A stretch of DNA of 64,000 nucleotides, from the NCBI GenBank assembly GCA_023053575.1, contig JAKZAP010000018.1, positions 8,432,001 through 8,496,000 of the forward strand, written 5' to 3'. Both the position numbers and the translations under genes were made by a program. The first letter of the stretch is position 1. Every line of letters begins with the position of its first letter. The stretch comes from Branchinecta lynchi (lineage: Eukaryota; Arthropoda; Branchiopoda; Anostraca; Branchinectidae). The notes under the pieces were generated by a model. That model had not been told where the DNA came from, made no database searches, and was given only the letters and a program-made list of their open reading frames with translations. Positions 43,832 through 54,792 of the stretch are shown here, piece after piece.

Positions 43832-44765
43832 ACAAGACCAAAGGTGTCGATGGGATCCCAAAAATCTAATATTTGGTTCAGACAATAGGGTCTTGTCTTC
43901 GCCAGATCCAATCTTCGCCAGGCTAATCATCAGAGAAAACTAAGTTTAGATATACCTCTATAAGCCATATCTATTTTGACGATACTGACCGAGACTTCCT
44001 GCTTTACTTCTGCCAAGTTTCCGGTTTTCCGGCAACCGGATTCCGGACTAATTATATGTCCGGGTAAAAAATGATTGTCATATACAGACTCAGCGTCTCT
44101 TCTTACCCCTTAATCTGTCATCTAATCAGACTTTCGCTTTTAACAAATTTTCCGGTTTTGGCCGGATTCCGGGCGAACTAGTTGTCCGGCGAGAAAATGA
44201 TTTTTCACCATCGTGTTCAGCATGTCTTTTTACCCCTAAATCGAACATCAACTTCAAATGAAACTTTTACTTTTAACCAACTTTCCGGTTTTGGCCCGAT
44301 TCCGGACGAACTACTTGTTGGGCGAGAAAATGGTTTTCATCGTCGTGTTCAGCATGTCTTCTCACCCCTAGATCGACCATTTAATCAACTTCATATAAGA
44401 CTTTTACTTTTAACCAACTTTCCGGTTTTGCCGGATTCCGGACGAACTAATCGTCCGGTGAGAAAATGGTTTTCACTAACATGCTCAGCATGCCTTCTTA
44501 CACCGTAATTGACTAACACATTAGCTGTTTAAAAAATATTTTGTTTGTCCATAAATGTGAACCCCCTCCCCCACCCCTAAATGTAGAGCTACAGAGCCCA
44601 TCTACGAACTTGACCTTACCTTTGACCCAATGAATCCTCACACCAAGTTTCATCAACATATCTCATTCCCTTCGAGAGTCAGCGCGCACAGACGGACAGA
44701 CGGACGGACGGACAGCCGGACAACTTTTGCGATGTCATAGATATCCCTCAACTTACGTTTTTGGG
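43832..44765 (-). mobile_element. Family A composite repeat, copy A9
   Basis: The right end is at 43832 (ACAAGACCAAAGG) and the head at about 44600-44765, including a GGAC microsatellite; the GGGATCCC palindrome itself is lost. About 270 bp (44035-44310) are almost identical to A10, including a shared small deletion (CGAACATCAACTTC). Confidence 0.75.
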
Positions 44766-45143
44766 TGTTTATCTCTTTCACGTCTTCTTATCATGGAGTA
44801 CTAATTCCACTCCTACAAGGAATGCTATCTATTAGTTGATCTTTTGAAGCAAAATTGTTGGACCATGGAACGTACCAGCTTGGTTCACTAACCCATTTTA
44901 ATACTATGGCTTAAATGTTAGGGCCTGCAGGCAAGGCGTAGTACTCAAGCTTACGTGTAGCCTTTATTCCTCAGAGGGGTACAAGTGTGCATTTGAAATT
45001 CAAAATGTTTGTTTAATACTTGACATAATTGTTACAGACTGATACACCTAAATAAGAGGTACATATACCTTTGAGCACTGTGCACACTCCTGCTAGCATG
45101 TCCCAGAGTTTGATAGTCGTCTTCTGATGATCTGTTCAACCAG
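44766..45143. other. Spacer upstream of the GIY-YIG fragment
   Basis: No coding sequence of the Penelope-like reverse transcriptase is visible here, so the element is truncated on its 5' side. Confidence 0.35.
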
Positions 45144-45492
45144 ATGAACGGGGTATTTGTTTCCAAACAGGACGTCCCGAATGTGGTTTCTTACCTAAAC
45201 ACCGGAAAAGAGAAAGTACCAAACCAGTACCAAAGAGGCATTTATTCGATACCCTGTGATTGCGGAAAGCTTTGCGTAGGAAGGACAGAGAGAACTTTCG
45301 GAAAACGACTTGCAGAGCATGAACAAGAAATTGACCACGCCCTCTCCAACAGACACCGCTATCCTTTCAAATCTGCACTTGCAGAACATATTTTCGAAAA
45401 CCCGTCCCATTCAGTTTATTTTGAAAAAGCCCAAATTCTTGCAACGTGCGCCGGACTCCATCAAATTATTCGAGAAGCCCTTGAGATAAAGA
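45144..45492 (+). pseudogene. Penelope-like element fragment: GIY-YIG endonuclease domain
   Basis: About 115 residues. The motif GIYSIPC is followed by CGKLCVGRTERTFGKRLAEH, then AEHIFENPSHSVYFEKAQIL and REALEIKK. This order (G-x-Y-x-I-P-C, x-G-x-T-x-R-x-x-x-x-R-x-x-E-H, A-x-H ... E-x-x-x-I-x-x ... R-E-A-x-E-I) is that of the C-terminal GIY-YIG endonuclease of Penelope-like retroelements, where it nicks target DNA. The second Y of the name motif is replaced (CVG). No reverse transcriptase precedes it. The frame runs on for 27 codons into A10, which interrupts it right after the EIKK segment. Confidence 0.85.
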
Positions 45493-46285
45493 AACAAGAC
45501 CAAAGGTGTCGATGGGATCCCAAAAATCTAAGATTTGATCCAGACAATTGGGCCTTGTCTTCGCCAGGCTAATCATCAGAGAAAACCGAGTTCAGATATT
45601 CTATCTACCTATCTATCTATCTATATAAGCCATATCTATTTTGACGATACTTACCGAAACTTCCTGCTTTACTACTGCCAAATTTGTGGTTTCGCCCGAA
45701 TTCCGAGCGAACTAGTAGTCCAGCAAAAAAAGAAAATTCAGAAACGAAACCGGCGCTGTCCCTATAAAGAACATCTAATCAACTTTAAAAAACTTTGACT
45801 TAAAAAAAAAATGCGGGTACAACCGGATTCCGGACTAATTATATGTCCGGGTAAAAAATGATTGTCATATACAGACTCAGCGTCTCTTCTTACCCCTTAA
45901 TCTGTCATCTAATCAGACTTTCGCTTTTAACAAATTTTCCGGTTTTGGCCGGATTCCGGGCGAACTAGTTGTCCGGCGAGAAAATGATTTTTCACCATCG
46001 TGTTCAGGATGTCTTTTTACCCCTAAATCGAACATCAACTTCAAATGAAACTTTTACTTTTAACCAACTTTCCGGTTTTGGCCCGATTCCGGACGAACTG
46101 CTTGTCCGGCGAGAAAGTGATTTTCACCATCATGCTCAGCATGTCTTCTTACCCCTGAATCAAACATTTAATCAACTTCAAATGAAACTTTTATTTTTAA
46201 CCAACTTTCCGGTTTTTGCCGGATTCCGAACGAACTACTCGTCCAGCAAGAAAATAATTTTCACCATCGTGCTCAACATGTTCAA
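45493..46285 (-). mobile_element. Family A composite repeat, copy A10 (left end missing)
   Basis: The right end (AACAAGACCAAAGGTGTCG) lies directly in the Penelope-like coding sequence. Array units run to about 46285, where the copy stops without the head. A (TCTA)n tract at 45605-45625 is shared with A1. Confidence 0.75.
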
Positions 46286-46974
46286 CAATTTGAAACTGAA
46301 TTACTACTTTAATACTTTTTGAATCATTTGGTATTATTTGCCCAGCTGCTTTTACAGCCTCAAAAGGCAAGGTGGCGTCGGAAGTATTGCAACAGTTTTG
46401 TATTACTTTTCTAATCGACCGAAGTATCCCCAAGAAGAAATAGAACATTCAAAAATGAGCAGCATACAAAATTAAATGAATTTGATTTCATTGATTGAGT
46501 CAAAAGACACTTCAAGCACACCTCTTCCTAGAAATGATCTTCAGCGAATGGCTCAGAAAAAACGTTTTTCGAAAACACCGTTACTTTCCACGTATAGCCT
46601 ACTTAGCGGTTTTCTTGTTAGAGCTTGTAGAGCTCGGGATCAAGCCTTCCTCTCTCCGACTTGGCTGCTGGAATCAAAATTTTGAAAACTGGAGTCGCCG
46701 TGGTGAAAAAGGGGGATAACCAAGCAATATAAAACCAGTCCCAATCAGTAGATAGACCTAATGGTCTACCACAACTTCCAAAAAGGAAAAACAACACTTT
46801 GAAGCTTGTCGTGTGTGAAGAGTTGTCGGGGACCTTGAACCTTTCGACGATGCTCGCGTGGCATGTCTGACAAAATTCGGCTCGGCCGAAAAAGCGTTAA
46901 AAAGTTGCCAGTACAAAACAGAAAACTACCCAAAGATGTGGATTTCAGAAGGTTATTCTTCCAGAAGGGAGCTA
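46286..46974. other. Diverged repeat region, no gene supported
   Basis: Blocks at 46530-46600 and 46790-46860 resemble 10560-10830 (GAAATGATCT...GCTCAGAAA, CTTTGAAGCTT...GACCTTGAA), indicating a shared old repeat. Confidence 0.4.
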
Positions 46975-47156
46975 CACTGTAAACAATTTTTTCCATATAA
47001 AGATTAAAGTTAACTGCAATATTTGCTACTCAAATTACTCTTAACTTTACGCAGATAAGATTAATACCAAATAGAGATAAGATGAATCCGAGTAGCAAAT
47101 ACTGCAGTTAACTTTAATCTTCAGACGGAGAAACTTTTTACCAGCTTTTTACAGTG
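46975..47156 (+). mobile_element. Tc1/mariner-type MITE G, copy 2 (182 bp)
   Basis: CACTGTAAACA ... TTTTTACAGTG with TA on both sides. It carries AGATTAAAGTTAACTGCAAT at the left and its inverse at the right. A small insertion (CCAGCTTTTTA) sits near the right end. Confidence 0.88.
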
Positions 47157-47270
47157 TAGAGATAATGTTAAAAGCAGAATAAGCAAGAACGGTCCTTTAA
47201 AACGCTTGGCTCTTGGTTAGAATTAAAGTTCTTGATTAATCATTCTCATTTGACAGTTGAAAAACAGAAT

Positions 47271-47731
47271 TATGGTCGTCCCAGATTTTGAGTTCAAAAA
47301 AGCATACCTCTGCTGTGGCAAGAACGCAAGAAAGCACACCAAGTCCTTACTAGCAAAGCCAGTTGTTACGAAAAAATATCTTCGCTGAAAGGGAACTTTT
47401 CATCATCAAAAGTTGTCATTACTTTCCAAATCGTCTGGATTATCCCCACGGAAGAAATGGAACATTACAGTAAACAGCAGAAGAAATCAAACGAATACTA
47501 TCTTCATTATTTCTTTCGAAAGGAACCTGAAACTCTCTTAGCAGATATTCAAGTTTTAATTTATTATTCCCAGCTTACTTTTTAGAGGCAAAAAACAAAA
47601 CAAGGTCGTCCAAATTTTGAGAAGTCTTCAAAAAAGCATACCTCTACTGTAGCAAGAATGCAAGAAAACATACCAAGTCCTATCTAGCAAAACCAGTTGT
47701 TACGAAAAAAATTTCTTCGCTGAAAAGGCAA
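47271..47731 (+). repeat. Direct repeat, two copies of about 125 bp
   Basis: 47271-47393 and 47604-47731 share CAAAAAAGCATACCTCTGCT (CTACT in the second), ACCAAGTCC, CCAGTTGTTACGAAAAAA and TCTTCGCTGAAA, about 335 bp apart. Confidence 0.7.
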
Positions 47732-48201
47732 ATGATATGAGCCCTGTTTTTACGTGAGCGTGCTTGCGTTCGGTAAACAATGAACACAAATATAGGTATG
47801 CAAATAATTATGTTATTGTCCCTATTTCGGCTCTTTGACGGCTGAATATGTTTCATGTTAAAAACCCGTCACCTTTAATTAGCTAAGCATTATCTTATGT
47901 CATTAACATGGCTCTGCTGTCTCCGAGCAACGTACCCGGGCTTACAAAAAATGAAGACGGAAATCGCTGATTACAGAGCCCCATTTGAAAGAACAAGCTG
48001 ATAATCATGTGTGAAAACGACAACGCCAGAAAGTCAGACAGTGGGCGAGCTGATTATTTTATATGTTCAAAAGAATCATGTAAAGTAAAGCATGAGCTGT
48101 TTATTGAGTTTCTTGAATGTAATTGTAGACTGGGTTCTGCATCTGCATGATTTGACATTGTGCTCCAAACCCGGATCTGGAAATAAGAACTCACTCTCAA
48201 C
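47732..48201. other. Spacer without recognisable gene
   Basis: Nothing supported. Confidence 0.3.
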
Positions 48202-48393
48202 CATGGCCGTATCCAAGGGGGGGGGGGGGGGTTAGGGGGTTGACCCCCCTCCCGAAACATACAAAAATGGTAATTTTTATAGGCTTTTCCTTCTGATCAA
48301 TGTCTTTTTTATACTTTTTTGTCCAATCCGCAGGCAACCCCCCCCCCCGAAAGGCAACAACCCCCCCGACAAAAATTCCTGGATACAGGCCTG
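48202..48393 (+). mobile_element. hAT-type MITE with G/C runs, copy 4
   Basis: Starts CATGGCCGTATCCAAGG and ends TGGATACAGGCCTG, flanked by identical CTCTCAAC (48194-48201 and 48394-48401), a perfect 8-bp duplication. Same orientation as copy 1. Confidence 0.93.
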
Positions 48394-48559
48394 CTCTCAA
48401 CCCACCCAAGCACTAGGCTAGGCGCGAAGTTTAGAATAGTTTACGGTCTGTTGGTTAGTGCGAAAACCCGTTTTAGTCGAAATGTTTTGGCTAAAAATTT
48501 ATAACGCCTGCACAACCCCCCAGGCCTCCATGATCTAGCCCTGTCTCCTTCCTGGAAGC

Positions 48560-49040
48560 TATTTAGCATGACAGATTTAAAATTTAACTGAAAGCCAACT
48601 TTTTTTTTGTATTATTTAACTGAATACACGGCATTATCTGAATCTGGAATCTGTTTTCTTATTTTCCACCACCTGCTCTAGCAGCGATGTTCAGAATTTT
48701 TAGGGCCGTCCCCACATCGCAAATTCTTCGATCAAGCGGAAAATTTGAATCTCATCACAAACGCGATTTTTTAGTGGCCAGTGATGAGCTTGGTTAATAC
48801 TCCCTAGTCTCTGAACACACATTTCTCGTTTTCGTCAAGCATGCAACCCAGGTACAACCGTATAAAAGTAAAAAAATTCCGAGAGGGAAAGTCCTCTATT
48901 TGAAAATCGATTATTGATGGACAGCGAAGCAACGAAGCAACACATTTTTATCGGAACTAGTATTTGAGGAAGAAATTATGGGTAACTAAATTGTCGTGTC
49001 TCAGCCCTTTTCTGTTAAACTTTAAGGACAATCAGTACTC
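48560..49040 (+). repeat. Diverged repeat N, copy 1
   Basis: Shares with 52260-52765, in order, TTTAACTGAAAAGCCAACTT-type, TATTTTCCAC..CTGCTCTAG, GCGGGAAATTT / GCGGAAAATTT, AGTGATGAGCTTGGT, TATTTGAAAATCGAT and GTTAAACTTTAA. Probably an old LINE 3' region. Confidence 0.6.
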
Positions 49041-49316
49041 TGTTTATAAGTATGCCAACTAACTACTAGGTCTCCGTTCATGGGCTCCTAACCAACAAAG
49101 TTACGCGGCTGTACGGTGTTGCTGATCCATTTGTTGATTTGGAGTCCCAAGTTTGTTTCTTCTCTAGACCGAATTATCTATACTATAGTTCGTTTGTTAA
49201 GTTGTTTAGTTTAGTCTGATCTTTTTTCTTCTTGTATTGTTATTCAAATCCACCATATGGACACGCCTCGTGCCATTTCCTATTTGGGTTAATAAAATTC
49301 CTTATTGATTGACTAG
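49041..49316 (+). mobile_element. LINE-like 3' end
   Basis: GGTTAATAAAATTCCTTATT followed by GATTGACT closes the segment, a layout common at the 3' tails of CR1/L2/Jockey LINEs. No coding sequence remains. Confidence 0.4.
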
Positions 49317-50006
49317 TAAAAATGCCAATTTTAAAAACAAAGCTTTATTATTTCTTCCCAGAATCTTGCTTTGGAATCATTAAATCCCGTGATTTGGTTT
49401 TCTCTTTTTTCTTCGCTTCAGTAGACCTCGCACGATGTCACATCACAGGTCATCCACCCACTTCAGAAGAAATATTTGGGGGAGAGGGTATTCAGTTATG
49501 TGACTTAAGTTAGACTAGAGCTCTTTCTTGGCTTTTGATCGTTGCGACAAGGAAAATGTTTGGGGGATGACGCAAGTACGGGACATGTGATACATAAATG
49601 TGGTGACATGCCAAAATGATTAAAGTTTATGACATAAGTGATCATGAACTTGCTATTTCTAACCTGCGTTTGCAAGTACAAATAGAAAGTACCATCACTG
49701 GAAAAAAATTTGCAATGTTTTAGTATATATGTATATATCTTATGGTTCAGGTGTTGATCAGATAGTTTTCAGTTTATAATTGTTTTTGTTTGTTTTCTAT
49801 GCGTGAAAGTGTAATATTTTCCTTTTGTTTTTGTTTCGTTTCTTTACCCTTTCTTTGTTGAAATGACGGGTAAAAAATAAATAAGCATATTTACATGTTG
49901 AAAACATGGTTTTGCATGCGGAAAAAATAGATAAACGCGATGCGATTATACGCATGGCTACACATGTTATCTCGCCCTAAGTAGCTTGATAGTAACTTCA
50001 AAAGTT
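49317..50006. other. AT-rich spacer
   Basis: Nothing supported. Confidence 0.3.
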
Positions 50007-50113
50007 CGTTTTTCCAGCTTGAGCGGCTTTGAGCCTGAAAAGGACCCTTGCCAAGAAGGGCCGAAATACAGATCTAATAAAATTCAGCTGACTTATCTGT
50101 TTTGCACTGCCAT
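50007..50113 (+). mobile_element. Retroelement terminal repeat J, copy 4 (short)
   Basis: Same block as the other J copies: GAGCCTGAAAAGGACCC, AAGAAGGGCCGAAATACAG and AATAAAATTCAGCTGACTTA. The core has CTGAAAA instead of CTGAAGA. Confidence 0.6.
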
Positions 50114-50892
50114 ATATTCTTCAACTTGGGCACAAAAGAATCGGTATCACAAACCGTCGGATCCAAAAAATATCGGAACTCTCTCACGCAACTGAGACGG
50201 CCCTACATTCATCCGGATTGAACCTTTCCTGTTTTCGCTGAGCAGTCGTAAGACTTAGTGGAACTTCAGTTGTCACAATTGCTTTTCAAGTCACAGCTAC
50301 GGATCAAGTCCTTTTTCTTATCGAAAATATATTTTTGTTTAGGGGGGAGGGGGGATTTGTTGATGGAAGATCGTTCATTAGTGGATTTTTTTTTTCTTGT
50401 CAGTTATTTTATTTAGTGTTTCCCTCGTCTAGCTTGTTTTTTTCTTTTTTTCTGCTCTTTTTTTGTTTGTTTCCTTTAAAACATAATGTGAACTAAGATG
50501 AAGCCCCGCCCATTGCCAGGCCTCATGATGGGTCCATAAAGATTTGGTGGTGTCACTACTTTTTTTTATGAATAAAACTGAATGAACCTCTGAACATCTA
50601 CAAAAATCCTTGCCCCCCCCCCTAAAAAAAAAGCCGAAAGAGGGTAAATTAAAACAGTCTGTGATGTCTGTCATCAGCATTAGGAAGCGCCTTTATAGTT
50701 TTTGATAATCGCTTTGTAATGTAATTGTAATTGCTAAAATCGGATCGCAGGGCTTTCAGAGATCCGAACTCGAAAAAAAAAATCAGGAGTCTTTTCCGAC
50801 TAAAAGCGGAAACAGGTCAACGACTATAATTTATTCCGTGCCAAGGCACCTCAGCTCTACCTCTCACACTTTGCCAAATTGGTGGTGAAGGA
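50114..50892. other. Spacer without recognisable gene
   Basis: Contains poly-T and poly-C tracts (50385-50460 and 50610-50623). Nothing else supported. Confidence 0.3.
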
Positions 50893-52020
50893 ACAACACT
50901 AAAGGTTTCGACGGGATCCCAAAAATTTAATATTTGATCCAGACAATCGGGTCTTATAGAGGTCCAGTCTTCGCCAGACTCCTTGAGCGCTTTATTAATA
51001 AAATTTAGAAACAGATTAAGGCAAATGGCAATAATTTGAGAAGACAAAGTTCAAATGGGGATTCACCATGTGTGTCTACCCCTATAGACTACGTCATATC
51101 TACTTTGACGAAAGTTCCTGCCTTACTTCTGCCAAATTTCCGGTTTCAGCCGGATTCCGGGCGAACTACTTGTCTTGCAAAAAAATTTGTTCAAAAACAA
51201 ATTCAGCATATCTCCTTACCCTACATCGAACCTCTAATCAACTTCAGATAAAACTTCAACTTTTAAAAAAATTTCCGATTTCAGCCGGATTCGCGGCGAA
51301 CTATGTGTCCCAGTAGAAAGTGATTGTCATACACGAATTCAGCATGTCTTTTTACCCGTAAATCGAACAACTAATGAAATTCATATAAAACTTTTACTTT
51401 CAACGAATTCTCCGGTTTTGGCCGGATTCAGGGCGGTCTACTTTTCCGACGAGAAAATAATTATCATATTCGGATTCATCATGTTTCTCTATCCTGAAAT
51501 CGAACCCTTAATCAACTTCAGATTAAACTTTAATTTTTGACAAATTTTCCGGTTCTGGCCGGATTCCCGGCGATCCACTTGTCCGACGAAAAAATCATTT
51601 TCATATTCGGATTAAACATGTCTCCTTACCCCTAAATCGGACATCTAATCAACTTCAGATATAACTTTTACTTTGAGCAAACTTTCCGGTTTTGGCCGGA
51701 TTCCGGGTGAACTACTTTTGCGGCGAGAAATGGTTTTCATATTTCTGTTCAGCATGTCGTCTTACCCCTTAATCGACCATCACATTAGCTTTTAAAAAAT
51801 AATTTTGTCGCCCCTTAATTTGAAACCCCTCCCCTTCTCCTAAATATGCAGCTCCATCTACGAACTTGACCTTTCCCTTGACGTGCAGAACACTCACACC
51901 AAGTTTCATCAAAATATTTCATTCCCTTCGAGAGTTATCGAGCTGACAGACGGACGGACAGACGGACAACTTTAGCGATGTCATCGGTATCCCTCCACTT
52001 ACGTTTTGGGATCCCAAAAA
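50893..52020 (-). mobile_element. Family A composite repeat, copy A11
   Basis: Minus orientation, left end at 52020 (TTTTTGGGATCCCAAAACG), right end at 50893 (ACAACACTAAAGG, a diverged form of ACAAGACCAAAGG). Seven to eight diverged array units. It is the most diverged full-length copy. Confidence 0.8.
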
Positions 52021-52259
52021 GGAGAAAAAAGGAACTCAAAGTAGCTACAATGATTTTGGGCTTCGATAGTCTTACGATTAAAATGTGCTAGTTTGATTGG
52101 CAGAAAGGGGGAAGGGGATATCAGAAACTTGAAGTCCTTGACCCTCACGCATATGTAACGTAGCTCCTCGCATACTTCAGATCGCATACGCAGAGTGCAT
52201 TAGTTATTTTGTTGTCCTGAATTAATAATTGTCGTTGCTTCCTAACCGTCTTCGACGAC

Positions 52260-52765
52260 CTCTTCTAGCTTTAAAGTTTAACTGAAAAGCCAACTTATCT
52301 TCGTGTCATTTAACTGGATACACTGAACCATTTGGATTCTGCTAAGGTTTTTTTTTTATTATTTTCCACTGTCTGCTCTAGTTACGACATTCAGAATATC
52401 TGCGTCCGTCCCTACAACGTAAATTCTACTATGATGCGGGAAATTTTAATCTCAACACAAATGCGGCTTTTCAGTGGGCAGTGGTGAGCTTGGTGAAGAC
52501 TACTTAGTGCCTGAACAATATAAAAATAAAACTCTTTCTCATAAGGTACAAACACAGATACAAGCGCATAGAGGTACCGCAAATCACACGGAAATTCCAC
52601 TATTTGAAAATCGATATGTCGAAGTACCGCATTTTCAACGGGTCTTCATGCCAATTTAAGTGAATAAGTAGATAGTCGGTTGGTAACTAGATCGTCCTAT
52701 CCCAGTCCTTTTCGGTTAAACTTTAAGCTATTTGGTTAATAAAGTTGATTGATTGATATTTAACG
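52260..52765 (+). repeat. Diverged repeat N, copy 2, with TTGA tail
   Basis: Homologous to 48560-49040 and, in part and inverted, to 20270-20345. It ends GGTTAATAAAGTTGATTGAT, a TTGA-repeat tail like that of LINEs. No coding sequence recognisable. Confidence 0.6.
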
Positions 52766-53199
52766 TTTCAGTATACGGATCTCGTGACTAGATTAATTGA
52801 TGGGCGGGGGTGACTCAGCTTGCAAACTTGTACATTCTTGACGGTCGGAGCTCGGCCATGAGGGGGGAGGTGAATACGAGCAACAAGAAACGGAGTACAC
52901 ACTAATTTAATCCACATATACGTACTTTCTAGGGTTCCGTCCTACATGACAGATGGAACCTCGAAGTGGTCATAAATCAAAAGGCATAGGAAGCAAGTGA
53001 CTGGATATAAAAAGCCGGTGAAACTTCATGTGGTCAAATAGATGCGGTCATTTCAGACATACCAAAGAGGCAGAGCAGCTCCCCCTCTATTTTAGAGGAC
53101 CCGCGTTAACGGGTCAAAATAAAACGAGCTTAGTCTCGAAAAAATACAGTCAAGCTTCATTTTGTTGGTGCAAATTAATTATTTGTTCCTATCTAATGG
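52766..53199. other. Spacer without recognisable gene
   Basis: Nothing supported beyond chance frames. Confidence 0.3.
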
Positions 53200-53396
53200 T
53201 CGACTTGCAGACATGGGAGAAAGTCTCGACCCATCGGTGCATATCACGCAACCTTGCCCGAATCGTACAGGCCGACGGGTTCTTCGTTCTTGTGCCTTTG
53301 CTACGTTTTTACAAATACGGCTATCAGAGACAAAGTAAGCGTTTGCAGACGTCTGGCACGTTTGTCGACGCCAAGATTCCCAAATTCCGTCCATTA
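53200..53396 (-). pseudogene. Decayed partial duplicate of the Sox gene
   Basis: Read on the minus strand, this stretch aligns with the part of the intact Sox gene that encodes about residues 142-190. Shared blocks in order are ACAAACGTGCCAGACGTC (ACAAACGTACCAAACGTC in the gene), a CGCTT...GTCTCT block, CACAAGAACGAAGAA (CACAAGAATGAAGAA), GTACGATTC and AAGGTTGCGT. A small deletion near the start and an early in-frame stop break the frame. No HMG box was found on the far side of the MITE that begins at 53397. It lies 1.6 kb downstream of the intact gene in the same orientation, so it looks like a tandem duplicate that was truncated and decayed. Confidence 0.75.
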
Positions 53397-53555
53397 CACT
53401 GTAAAAAGTTTCTCCGAATAAGGATGCAGTATTTGCTACTGGGATTAATCTTATCTCTATTGGGTCAAAATTAATCCGAATTAGGGATAATCTTATCCCA
53501 ATAAAGACAAGATTAATCCGAGTAGCAAATACTGCAAGATTTTTTTTTTACAGTG
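53397..53555 (+). mobile_element. Tc1/mariner-type MITE G, copy 3 (159 bp)
   Basis: CACTGTAAAAA ... TTTTTACAGTG with TA on both sides (53395-53396 and 53556-53557). Subterminal GCAGTATTTGCTACT is mirrored by AGTAGCAAATACTGC, with AGATTAATC-type repeats inside. It abuts the upstream edge of the Sox pseudogene fragment. Confidence 0.92.
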
Positions 53556-53937
53556 TAGCACAAGCACAATGAGTCAAAGGAAATGGTTATTAACATCATG
53601 TTGGCGAGTTTTAAATTTCACAGTTGAAGCACTTTATTCTTACGGATATTTGAACGTTTTCTTTTATTTTTTATTATCTCTTTTGCTCGAAATTCCTCCC
53701 CACCCTTAAATGTCTAGGACGGAATGTTGGGAACTCTTGTTTGGTCTTATTATGAACCACTACAGAGGGTCGGTCTGAACGAAGCTAAAGTCGAAGGTTA
53801 GGATCCAGGTTTAGATAAAAAAAATTCACGATTTCAGTCTCAGTCTGCTGCCGACGGAAATCACCCTTGGCACTGCTACAACAATTGGCTTGTAGTCGGG
53901 CTTTTTCGTACTAGATCCTCTAAATTTACTAGATTAT
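53556..53937. other. Spacer in the Sox locus
   Basis: Searched for HMG-box remnants of the Sox duplicate on the minus strand; none recognised. Confidence 0.35.
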
Positions 53938-54189
53938 GGTAGCGTTCCAGTGAAGTTGTTACAAGTTACGATGATGAGAGGAGGGGCGAGCGCCGTATTG
54001 CCGTAGTTATCACACTCTCTGGAACGAAAATAGTAGCTCGCGACCATCATAAGTAAATTGTAACGATCGTAACAAAACGAAACTAATAAGTGGGAGGAGC
54101 CAATTTACTTATTACGGCGGGTTCTGGAACGGCAATAATAAAAAGAATAGTAACGATCATAACTAATAATAAGTCGCTGGAACGCTACC
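53938..54189 (+). mobile_element. 252-bp MITE with GGTAGCGTTCCAG ends
   Basis: Perfect 13-bp inverted ends GGTAGCGTTCCAG, with TAT on both outer sides as a possible 3-bp duplication. Internal TAACGATCGTAAC- and GGAACG-type repeats. No second copy in the window. It sits between the Sox gene and its decayed duplicate. Confidence 0.7.
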
Positions 54190-54638
54190 TATATTTTTTG
54201 CCTTGGACCCATCCCGGCTTGTTAGCACTCGTATCGCCGGGTGGATTATCGGTTCGGTGGAAAAATGGTCTAAATTAAGAATGTAACATGCCGTGTCTCC
54301 CCTGTATCAGCAAATCTTACAATTTGATCCAAAAATGTGTGGCTCTACCAGTTTTCGGTTTTTGCCGGTTTCCGTTCGAACTTGTACTTCTATCAGAGAA
54401 CGAAGTTACAGCATATCGACTTACAGTCAACAGTCCAATCCGAGGTTCAATCGACCCTCTTGATCAAGAAGTAAGTTCGATACCAGTTTCGGGTTTCTAA
54501 AGACGAGAAAGGGATTATAGGATTAGGATTATAGTACTTTCCATAGATGGTTCTCATTAAAAACGGAAAATTGCACAACTAGACAAATTCTATCTAATCC
54601 GTTCCACTTGAAATCGAAAACTTTACGTTAAAAATCAT

Positions 54639-54644
54639 TTTAAT
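54639..54644 (-). promoter_or_regulatory. Possible polyadenylation signal of the Sox gene
   Basis: ATTAAA on the minus strand, about 150 bp after the Sox stop codon. It is the common variant of AATAAA; no AATAAA was seen in the first 300 bp downstream. Confidence 0.3.
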
Positions 54645-54792
54645 GCCGATAGAACGAAAACAACTTCTTAAAAACGCACGAACATTAATCAATACTTTTT
54701 CAAAACAATGGGCATCTTTGGTTGCCTGTATCATCGCGATAACGCACTAAAAAGTATGACTAAAATGGCAGAAACATTTAAAAAAAATTTCA

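Noticed and set aside
44182..44508. Similar frames of 108 and 117 codons in A9 and A10 (also 45969-46322)
   Set aside because: They are the same family A array read in the same frame; A9 and A10 are recent near-identical copies.
53028..53474. 148-codon plus-strand frame
   Set aside because: It lies antisense to the Sox pseudogene fragment and runs into the mariner MITE; the openness is a by-product.
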